A stretch of DNA of 5,150 nt from Bacteriovoracaceae bacterium UBA7317 (GTDB lineage: Bacteria; Bdellovibrionota; Bacteriovoracia; Bacteriovoracales; Bacteriovoracaceae). Location: NCBI GenBank assembly GCA_002474345.1, contig DKQD01000040.1, positions 1-5,150 of the forward strand, written 5' to 3'. The notes beneath the pieces were generated by a model. It saw only the letters and a program-made list of their open reading frames with translations. It ran no database searches and was not told where the DNA came from. The stretch's first letter is position 1. Every line of letters starts with the position of its first letter. Both the position numbers and the translations under genes were made by a program. Shown piece by piece: positions 1-5,150 of this stretch.

Positions 1-1
1 C

Positions 2-1618
2 TTTTATAAAAATGCAAAAAACTCATTAACTTTTATTGTTGGATTGTTTTTTGGAACCTTAATATTCCTGTTTCTCGGTATTTTATTGAAAAAAGCAAAA
101 AATAAAAAAGATGTCACTAATATTGAAAATATTATTTTGAAATGTATTGGTGAAGGTATTATTCCCCTAAAAAATAGACTTAAGTATAACTTTTCCAATC
201 AATTTAAAGAACACTTTAAAAAATATAAGATGTACCTCCATAAGAGGATGGAATTCGGTGCTATTTTCCAAGAAGGAGTTCCCTTTTCAGGAATACTTAT
301 AGATTCAAACCTTAACGTGATTTGGGGTAATAAGTTATTTTACGAAAATTGGGGGCTATTAGATTATAAAGAAAGAAATGAAATATTAACCTGGGACTTC
401 TTAAAAAAGTATACGAATTTAGGAGAGAGTACGCCAATTATTTCGGCCCTTAAAGAAAATATAGCTGGAATCTATCAGATCCAAGTTAAAATAAATTCAG
501 ATACAATGCCTTACGAGATGTATGTTTCTCCGATTAATTATGCAGAAAAAATTAAAATTATGATTTTATTTTATCCACTCAGATCTTTAGAGGAAACTCT
601 CGCAAATCAGACAAAAGCTATTATAGGTCCAGTTTCAAGAAGTTTGGAAGCCCTGATGAGCAATCATTTCAATCCTGTATTTAAAGAGAATATTAAAAAT
701 GATTTTAATGCAGCTGGTATAAATCAATTATTTGATAAGTTTTGTAAATATAATGAGTTTGTTTGTCAGCAGAGAATGGGGTTGCTCAAGGAAATAGAGA
801 GACTTGAAAATAATCTTTATGATCAGTACAAACTTGTAGATGATTTAACACATGTTTTTAATGAAAAAAGATCTCTTCAAGGAAGTGTATTGAAAAAATT
901 TGATGATACGAAAAACTCTATTATTGAATTAATTCAGTCGAAAAATGAAATAGAAAGAAGTTCCGAAAATATAATTCATGTTTTTAAAGAGTTTTTTAAT
1001 ATACAGAGTGGGCTACTTAAAAAATCTAAAGACATAAAAGTTTTATTTGAAGAAAATGAAAAAACATTTTCAAGAGTTTTTCGTCTAAAGGATAATGTAA
1101 AAGAGTTGAGAGTCACTATTTTTGAATTTAGAAATAAAATACTTAGATCTATAGATCAATCGTTAGCTTTTCAGAAATCTGAGAATGATTCTTCCAAGCT
1201 TGGACAAAGTCTTTCAAAAATAAAGTTAGAGATTAATGGTTTTGATAAAGTCCTCCATAATTTTTCTCAAATAATGACTAATTTAGATGTTGCTCTTTCA
1301 AAAATCCAATTGCTTTTAGAAAATAAAGACCTTCCAAAATTTGATGAAGTTAAAGCTGAGTTCAATCTTGCTAAAAAGAATATAGATACTGAATCCTACA
1401 ATTTAAAGCGGTCCAAGAATGAAAGCGAAGCAAAATCTTCAGAAATGGTTGATCATCTAAAAGTGCTCTATGATAAATTTCTTTTAACATCTGAAAAACA
1501 AAAACAGAGTGAGGAATTAATTGTTTTAAGTCGTAATAATCCCGAGTTTGGCTCCCTCAGTGTTAATCAAATCGATTATGAGACTAGAAAAAGGTATGGA
1601 GAAGAAATAAATATATAG
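2..1618 (+). CDS. Membrane-anchored PAS-like / coiled-coil protein, 5' partial, function unknown
   Basis: I do not recognise a named family. The frame is open from base 2 with no stop, so the true start probably lies left of the window. The first possible start inside it, TTG at 44, would cut a hydrophobic helix in half. Numbering that TTG as residue 1, the membrane helix runs from about -7 to 15 and is followed by a basic stretch (KKAKNKK, 16-22), which predicts a cytoplasmic C-terminal part. Residues about 70-182 look like a PAS fold: a GILIDSNLNVIWGN-type strand-turn-helix start, then a helical section and paired strands ending near FYPLRSLEE. From about 245 to 500 the protein is almost all charged, heptad-like helix. 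It resembles the cytoplasmic part of chemoreceptors in character, but I see no conserved receptor hairpin, no histidine-kinase H/N/G boxes and no GGDEF or EAL motif. It could be a sensor or a structural scaffold. It ends in TAG directly against the coaE stop. The coding call is firm; the role is unknown. Confidence 0.85.
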   Translation, partial: FYKNAKNSLTFIVGLFFGTLIFLFLGILLKKAKNKKDVTNIENIILKCIGEGIIPLKNRLKYNFSNQFKEHFKKYKMYLHKRMEFGAIFQEGVPFSGILIDSNLNVIWGNKLFYENWGLLDYKERNEILTWDFLKKYTNLGESTPIISALKENIAGIYQIQVKINSDTMPYEMYVSPINYAEKIKIMILFYPLRSLEETLANQTKAIIGPVSRSLEALMSNHFNPVFKENIKNDFNAAGINQLFDKFCKYNEFVCQQRMGLLKEIERLENNLYDQYKLVDDLTHVFNEKRSLQGSVLKKFDDTKNSIIELIQSKNEIERSSENIIHVFKEFFNIQSGLLKKSKDIKVLFEENEKTFSRVFRLKDNVKELRVTIFEFRNKILRSIDQSLAFQKSENDSSKLGQSLSKIKLEINGFDKVLHNFSQIMTNLDVALSKIQLLLENKDLPKFDEVKAEFNLAKKNIDTESYNLKRSKNESEAKSSEMVDHLKVLYDKFLLTSEKQKQSEELIVLSRNNPEFGSLSVNQIDYETRKRYGEEINI

Positions 1619-2263
1619 TTATTTAAAAACTTTTTTTGAAAAAGTCTCAAGACTTTTGTGGAACTCCTCTATACTTTTTGAGTTATCTATGAAGTAGTCT
1701 GCAAGCTGCTTTTTTTCTTCGATGTCTATCTGACTTTGGATGATTTTTTTTGCAAGGCTTTCTTCTACTTGGTCGCGTTTAACGAGCCTTTCTATTTGAA
1801 GGTCTTTTTTTGCATAGATACATAATGTCATATCAAATTTTGTCTGCAGTTTTTTTTCAAAGAGAAGGGGAACATCATAAATTACAAATTTAGGAGAATT
1901 AAATTTTTTAAATTTTTCTAAAAATACCTGAGGGATTTGAGCATAAATAAATGATTCAACTTTTGACTTTATGTTTTCTGATGAAAAAAATAACTTTCTA
2001 AGAATTCTGAAATCTATTTTATTATCTTTTGTTACAGCATCTTGAGATAGAGTTTTTATAAATGATACAGATGAGGGGTGAGAGTAGATACTTTTAACTA
2101 AAGCATCTGCACAAATAATCGGACAGCCAATATTATTGAAAAACTTACTTGCAACCGACTTTCCTGTAGCGATACTCCCAGTTAAACCGATCAAGGGAAC
2201 ACTTAATTCAAAAAGTCTATCTTTTGGGATGAGTTTGTGTAACTCCGGTTTAATTTCCTTCAT
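1619..2263 (-). CDS. coaE: Dephospho-CoA kinase
   Basis: CoaE phosphorylates the 3'-hydroxyl of dephospho-CoA with ATP, the final step of coenzyme A synthesis, in the cytoplasm. The 214-residue product has a Walker A P-loop, GSIATGKS (29-36), inside the family signature LIGLTGSIATGKS. Other family landmarks are CADALVK (51-57, usually DAD), YDVPLLFE (129-136), RLVKRD in the lid region (159-164) and ADYFIDNSKS near the C-terminus (188-197). About 24 residues precede the usual family start. I keep the ATG at 2263-2261 because it overlaps the mazG stop as ATGA, which indicates translational coupling; a TTG at the LIGLTG motif is a possible shorter start. The family's usual HP pair after the central helix appears as AQ (residues 108-109). 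Product identity is secure; the exact start is less so. Confidence 0.93.
   Translation of the reverse strand: MKEIKPELHKLIPKDRLFELSVPLIGLTGSIATGKSVASKFFNNIGCPIICADALVKSIYSHPSSVSFIKTLSQDAVTKDNKIDFRILRKLFFSSENIKSKVESFIYAQIPQVFLEKFKKFNSPKFVIYDVPLLFEKKLQTKFDMTLCIYAKKDLQIERLVKRDQVEESLAKKIIQSQIDIEEKKQLADYFIDNSKSIEEFHKSLETFSKKVFK
1640..1657. terminator. Weak hairpin at the convergent gene junction, possible terminator
   Basis: A 7-base inverted repeat (AAAAGTC / GACTTTT, loop TCAA) lies 22-39 bases beyond the stop of the rightward gene and inside the last codons of coaE. On the minus strand the right arm runs into a short T tract (GACTTTTTC). An alternative pairing of CTTTTT with AAAAAG (1630-1644) overlaps it. 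Only two G-C pairs are present in the stem, so this is a poor intrinsic terminator. It is listed because there is no other room for one between the abutting stop codons. Confidence 0.2.
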
Positions 2264-3048
2264 TGTTTTTTGGCCTTATCCCAAAAATGATCCATTTCTT
2301 TTTGGTTTAGCTCTTCAATTTTATATCCACTATCGCTAATTAAGGATTCCATCAAGCGGAACCTTTTTATAAATTTGTTATTAGATTCTCTGAGACATTG
2401 CTCTGGATCAATTTCAAGGTGCCTTGCTAATTGAACAGTTGAGAAAAGCAAATCGCCCACTTCTTCTTTAACCCTCTCACGAGAAATAGTGGCGGGTGCC
2501 AACTCCTCTTTTAACTCTTGCCACTCTTCCTCTACCTTCCAGCTCACTTGGTTGTAGTCTTCCCAGTCAAAGCCTATGTTTTCCGTAAGTTTACCTATTT
2601 TTAAGGCCGATAGCATAGAGGGGTACTTAAGAACATCATCACTAATTAAAGTTTTCTCTTTTGATTCTTTCTTCTCTTGTTCTTTAATTTTTTTCCAATT
2701 TATTGATACTTGCTCAGCTGTAATTGATGGGTCTTTTTCTTTAAAGACGTGAGGGTGTCTTTTAATTAATTTTTCCTTTAAAGTTCTGCAAATATCTTCA
2801 AACTCGAAAGATCCTTCTTGCTCAGAGATTGTTGCGTGGAGTAATACTTGTAATAGGATGTCACCTAACTCCTCTTTCATATGGACATTATCTTTACTTT
2901 CCACTGCATTTATAAACTCAAAGCTTTCTTCTATTAAATAGGGTAAGAGCGTTAAATGAGTTTGTTTTAGGTCCCATGGACATCCGTCCTTTGGGTCCCT
3001 AAGTTTTTTGACAACTTCTTTTAAACTGTTGAACTCTTTATTTTCCAT
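2260..3048 (-). CDS. mazG: MazG nucleoside triphosphate pyrophosphohydrolase
   Basis: MazG hydrolyses NTPs and dNTPs to the monophosphate and pyrophosphate; in E. coli it is linked to housecleaning of aberrant nucleotides and to lowering ppGpp during starvation. The 262-residue protein is close to the roughly 263 of the E. coli enzyme. It has the usual two all-alpha MazG domains. The N-terminal domain opens with RDPKDGCPWDLKQTH (17-31) and carries the metal-binding EExxE (40-44) and EELGD (59-63) motifs. The C-terminal domain, from about 158, has GFDW, EEEWQELKEE (173-182) and EEVGD (195-199), followed by a typical NNKFIKRF segment (223-230). The start ATG is preceded by AAGGA (3056-3060 on the minus strand) with a 7-base spacer. 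The gene reads away from ybeY and its stop overlaps the coaE start by four bases, so the two are probably co-transcribed and coupled. Confidence 0.96.
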   Translation of the reverse strand: MENKEFNSLKEVVKKLRDPKDGCPWDLKQTHLTLLPYLIEESFEFINAVESKDNVHMKEELGDILLQVLLHATISEQEGSFEFEDICRTLKEKLIKRHPHVFKEKDPSITAEQVSINWKKIKEQEKKESKEKTLISDDVLKYPSMLSALKIGKLTENIGFDWEDYNQVSWKVEEEWQELKEELAPATISRERVKEEVGDLLFSTVQLARHLEIDPEQCLRESNNKFIKRFRLMESLISDSGYKIEELNQKEMDHFWDKAKKQ

Positions 3049-3055
3049 TTAGATG

Positions 3056-3060
3056 TCCTT
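3056..3060 (-). promoter_or_regulatory. Ribosome binding site of mazG
   Basis: AAGGA on the minus strand, 7 bases before the ATG at 3048-3046. It fixes the mazG start at the residue expected for the family. Confidence 0.75.
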
Positions 3061-3092
3061 GGGCAATAAATTTCTTTCAAATTGATGGTTTG

Positions 3093-3104
3093 TTGTTTAA
3101 ACAA
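3093..3104. promoter_or_regulatory. Perfect 12-base palindrome between mazG and ybeY, possible operator
   Basis: TTGTTTAAACAA is its own reverse complement. It sits in the 62-base gap between the divergent mazG and ybeY genes, ending six bases before the ybeY ATG. A looser inverted repeat (AATTT, 5-base spacer, AAATT; 3069-3083) lies beside it. The position would suit a regulator acting on either gene, but AT-rich palindromes arise easily by chance in such DNA. I could not find convincing -35/-10 pairs for either direction in this gap. Confidence 0.3.
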
Positions 3105-3110
3105 ATAACT

Positions 3111-3674
3111 ATGTTAACTCAAGAAATTACAATAAAAAAAACAAATCTAGTGTATACAGACACTACGCGTCTTAATAAACTTTTGTATAATCCGTCTGAT
3201 TTAAAAACAAGACTTATGGTTTCTTTAGAAGTCATTCAAGATTTCTTAATGTCTTCAAAGTCAAATTGTTTAGACTTAGGTCTCTTTGGTGTATCTCAAA
3301 TAGAAATTGACTTGACGCTTTGTGGCTCTTACAAAATTAAAAGCCTTAACTCAAACTATAGAAACAAACCAAAAACTACTGACGTTCTTTCCTTCCCCGT
3401 TTATGAATCACTGAGGAGTAATTCAGAATCCTTCATGGAACCAGGTCCTGTTGTGCATCTTGGAGATATTTTTATTTGTAGGGAAGTGGCTCTTAGGCAG
3501 GCGAAGGAATTTAAAATCACTTTTGAAGAAGAGTTTCTTCACTTGTTTATTCACGGTTTTTTACATCTTTGTGGCTTTGATCATGAAATCTCCAAGGAAG
3601 AAGAAGAGTTGATGTTTGATTTGGAAGAAAAGCTTCTAGACAAAATTTCTAAAAAGCTTAGGAAATTAAAATAA
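3111..3674 (+). CDS. ybeY: YbeY endoribonuclease, rRNA maturation factor
   Basis: YbeY is a zinc-dependent single-strand endoribonuclease needed for 16S rRNA 3'-end maturation and 70S ribosome quality control. The 187-residue product carries the family signature H-G-F-L-H-L-C-G-F-D-H with metal-binding histidines 148, 152 and 158. It also has the preceding conserved NSNYRNKPKTTDVLSFP segment (80-96) and HLGDIFIC (116-123). It is longer than E. coli YbeY (155 residues), with about 25 extra residues before the NYR motif and a charged lysine-rich tail. I chose ATG 3111 because the residues just after it (QEITIKK) fit the family's first strand. A TTG at 3090 is in frame but no better supported. 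Neither start has a recognisable Shine-Dalgarno sequence, which is odd here because mazG and prfB both have one. prfB follows after 57 bases on the same strand. Confidence 0.93.
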   Translation: MLTQEITIKKTNLVYTDTTRLNKLLYNPSDLKTRLMVSLEVIQDFLMSSKSNCLDLGLFGVSQIEIDLTLCGSYKIKSLNSNYRNKPKTTDVLSFPVYESLRSNSESFMEPGPVVHLGDIFICREVALRQAKEFKITFEEEFLHLFIHGFLHLCGFDHEISKEEEELMFDLEEKLLDKISKKLRKLK

Positions 3675-3723
3675 GAAGGAATTGATTGCTTTGCGGTTTA
3701 TATTCTTTATTAAGAAACTTAAA

Positions 3724-3729
3724 GAGGTG
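3724..3729 (+). promoter_or_regulatory. Ribosome binding site of prfB
   Basis: GAGGTG lies just before ATG 3732 and GTG 3735. A zero-frame stop (TAA, 3720-3722) sits immediately upstream, so translation cannot begin earlier. The later in-frame ATG at 3780 has no comparable site. This decides the prfB start to within one codon. Confidence 0.65.
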
Positions 3730-3731
3730 GG

Positions 3732-4878
3732 ATGGTGAAAGAATCGCTCAAAATACAAGTTGCTGAGAAAAAGTCAGAAATGAAAAAGTATGACAATAAA
3801 CTTGCGAGCTTACGGAGGTCACTTTGACGTAGAAAAGAAAAAGCACCGCCTTCAAGAAATACTTGATATGGAATCTATGGAAGGTTTTTGGACCGATACT
3901 GAAAATGCTTCAAAAATTCAAAAAGAGAAAGCCATTTTAGAAGACGTCGTATCAACCTATGAAGGTTTGCAAATTCTTTTTGATGATTTTGAAACTCTTG
4001 TTGAGTTTGTTGAAGAGGAAGAAGATGAGGATTCTGCAATGGAGTCTCTGGAAATTTATGAAAACTTCTTAAAGAGTTTCCATGAGGCAGAAAAAAAGGT
4101 TCTTCTTTCTGAGGAAGTAGATCCAAATAATGCTATCATTACAATCAATGCTGGTGCTGGAGGAACTGAGTCTTGTGACTGGGCAAGTATGCTTCAGCGG
4201 ATGCTTTCCAGGTGGTGTGAAGCTAAGAAGTTTTCCATTAAAATACTAGACTTTCAAGCTGGAGATGGAGCAGGTCTAAAGTCTTGCACTATGGCCGTAG
4301 AGGGAAATTATGCTTATGGGTTATTGAAGTCTGAAACAGGTGTTCACAGGCTTGTTAGGATTTCTCCTTTTGACTCAAATGCTAGGCGTCACACCTCTTT
4401 TGCTTCGGTTTTTATTTCACCAGAAGTGGATGATGATATAGATATTGAAGTTTTGGATAAGGATTTGAGGGTTGATGTTTTTAGGTCCGGTGGAGCTGGT
4501 GGACAATCTGTTAATACCACCGACTCGGCAGTTAGAATGACACATATTCCAACTGGGATCGTCGTTAATTGTCAAAATGAAAGGTCTCAACTTCAGAATA
4601 AAATTCAGGCCATGAAAATTTTGAAAGGTAGACTTTATGAGCGGGAGCTTGAAAAGAAAAGAGCTGAAGCTCAAGAGGTTGAGTCAAATAAAAAGGAAAT
4701 AGGTTGGGGGTCTCAAATTAGATCCTATGTTCTTCACCCTTATAAAATGGTCAAAGATCATAGAACGCAATTTGAAGTTGGAGCTGCAGAAAAAGTATTA
4801 GATGGTGATCTTGATGGCTTTATGGACTCTTTTCTGAGATGGTCCATAAAGGGTGCTAAAGAGGAGTCAACCCAATAA
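3732..4878 (+). CDS. prfB: Peptide chain release factor 2, with programmed +1 frameshift
   Basis: RF2 recognises UGA and UAA stop codons in the ribosomal A site and triggers peptide release. Translation begins at ATG 3732 (or GTG 3735) and runs 31 codons to an in-frame TGA at 3825-3827. Skipping T3825 continues into a 350-codon frame ending at TAA 4876-4878, giving 381 residues against 365 in E. coli. The join reads SLRRSL-DVEKKK, matching the RF2 N-terminus of other bacteria (RGYL-DYDAKK in E. coli). In the 381-residue product the SPF stop-recognition tripeptide is at 211-213 (RF1 has PxT there), and the catalytic GGQ is at 256-258 (bases 4498-4506). The residue after GGQ is Ser rather than the common RF2 His, as also seen in some RF1 proteins. 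The usual EIGWGSQIRSYV and VKDHRT segments follow. An ATG at 3790 in the downstream frame would miss the true N-terminus. Expression is probably autoregulated by RF2 level. Confidence 0.95.
3814..3828 (+). promoter_or_regulatory. Programmed +1 ribosomal frameshift site of prfB
   Basis: The site has all the parts of the classical prfB recoding signal: an internal Shine-Dalgarno-like GGAGG (3814-3818), a 3-base spacer (TCA), the slippery CTT codon (3822-3824), and the in-frame stop TGA followed by C (3825-3828). The E. coli site has the same order and the same 3-base spacing before CTT TGA C. The peptidyl-tRNA on CUU slips one base forward to UUU, and reading resumes at GAC (3826). When RF2 is scarce the TGA pauses and shifting wins; when RF2 is plentiful a 31-residue peptide is released. 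Confidence 0.95.
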
Positions 4879-4891
4879 CTAAGTAAACTTT

Positions 4892-4896
4892 GGGGG
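4892..4896 (+). promoter_or_regulatory. Likely ribosome binding site of the permease gene
   Basis: A GGGGG run lies 6 bases before TTG 4903. It is the only purine-rich G run between the prfB stop and the downstream gene, and it supports the otherwise weak TTG start. Confidence 0.45.
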
Positions 4897-4902
4897 TCTG
4901 TC

Positions 4903-5150
4903 TTGTTAAAAGCAAGGAGTAAGCTGTTTAACGTTTTCCTAAGGGATCAGAATTCTTTTAAATTTGCTATTGGGGTATTGCTAGGGCTTTCTTTCTCTAT
5001 AGGAGTCATTCTTTCGACTGTTGGATTAATGGATGGCTTTGAATCTGTTATGAAAAAGGCCTTAAAAAACTCTGTCGGTGACTTTTCTTTAACTTCAAGA
5101 AAGGGCTTTTTCTCCTTTGATAAAGATGTTTCAGGACCTCTAAAATCACT
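4903..5150 (+). CDS. LolC/LolE/FtsX-like ABC transporter permease, 3' partial
   Basis: Only the first 82 codons are in the window; the gene continues past the right edge. It begins at TTG 4903, 24 bases after the prfB stop, with no ATG or GTG available upstream in frame; the first in-frame ATG lies inside the membrane helix. A short basic cytoplasmic head (KARSKLFNVFLR) leads into one hydrophobic helix at about 20-43. This is followed by MDGFES and a segment, KKALKNSVGDFSLTSRKG, that resembles the start of the periplasmic domain in LolC/LolE lipoprotein-releasing permeases (MNGFE followed by a strand ending in LTS-like residues). Family members pair with a LolD ATPase to release lipoproteins from the inner membrane. 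Assignment rests on this N-terminal pattern alone, and another MacB/FtsX-type permease is possible, so I give no gene symbol. It may be co-transcribed with prfB. Confidence 0.7.
   Translation, partial: MLKARSKLFNVFLRDQNSFKFAIGVLLGLSFSIGVILSTVGLMDGFESVMKKALKNSVGDFSLTSRKGFFSFDKDVSGPLKS

Noticed and set aside
4..198. Minus-strand open frame opposite the start of gene 1
   Set aside because: It is antisense to well-formed coding sequence, and its translation shows no domain or family pattern.
776..1543. Calling gene 1 a methyl-accepting chemotaxis protein
   Set aside because: The helical tail has the right character, but I cannot find the conserved receptor hairpin sequence that binds CheA and CheW.
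2136..2339. Plus-strand open frame across the mazG/coaE junction
   Set aside because: It is antisense to two clearly identified genes, including the CoaE P-loop; no independent coding evidence.
3008..3013. TTGACA, a perfect -35 consensus on the plus strand upstream of ybeY
   Set aside because: No -10-like hexamer lies 16-18 bases downstream; it sits within mazG coding sequence and is likely chance.
3790..3825. ATG 3790 as the prfB start
   Set aside because: It gives an N-terminus unrelated to RF2, has no ribosome binding site, and ignores the zero-frame ORF from 3732 that leads into the recoding site.
3875..4126. Minus-strand open frame inside prfB
   Set aside because: Shadow of conserved RF2 coding sequence; no ribosome binding site or recognisable product.
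4498..4509. GGQS instead of GGQH in RF2 as a functional defect
   Set aside because: GGQ itself is intact, and Ser after GGQ occurs in other class I release factors, so this looks like normal variation.
4417..4674. Minus-strand open frame inside prfB
   Set aside because: Shadow of the GGQ domain coding region of RF2; no independent support.

Overview
The window is a strongly AT-rich stretch of a bacterial chromosome carrying mostly core housekeeping genes. Lysine, isoleucine and asparagine are abundant in the proteins. The gene set, the AT richness and a LolC/E-like membrane gene behind prfB would suit a Gram-negative such as a marine Bdellovibrio-and-like organism (Bacteriovorax/Halobacteriovorax group). 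That placement is an inference from style and recall, not a search result.

Layout, left to right: (1) 2-1618 (+), a 5'-incomplete gene for an inner-membrane-anchored protein with a PAS-like domain and a long helical/coiled-coil cytoplasmic tail, function unknown. (2) 1619-2263 (-), coaE, the last step of coenzyme A synthesis; its stop codon directly abuts the stop of gene 1. (3) 2260-3048 (-), mazG, a nucleoside triphosphate pyrophosphohydrolase, upstream of coaE and joined to it by a 4-base ATGA overlap. (4) A 62-base divergent intergenic region with a perfect 12-base palindrome. (5) 3111-3674 (+), ybeY, a ribosome-maturation endoribonuclease. (6) 3732-4878 (+), prfB, release factor 2, read through a programmed +1 frameshift at an in-frame TGA (3825-3827). 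(7) 4903-right edge (+), the start of a LolC/LolE/FtsX-type ABC permease.

How they fit together: ybeY and prfB both serve translation and, with the permease gene, form a closely spaced rightward cluster. mazG and coaE form a translationally coupled leftward pair. prfB carries its own feedback control: low RF2 makes TGA termination slow and favours the +1 shift that yields full-length RF2.

I see no mobile element, CRISPR array, tRNA, rRNA or phage gene. The region looks ordinary. The most distinctive items are the frameshift site (a known mechanism, but one that changes the correct gene model), the uncharacterised PAS/coiled-coil protein, and the palindrome in front of ybeY. I did not find a convincing new system.
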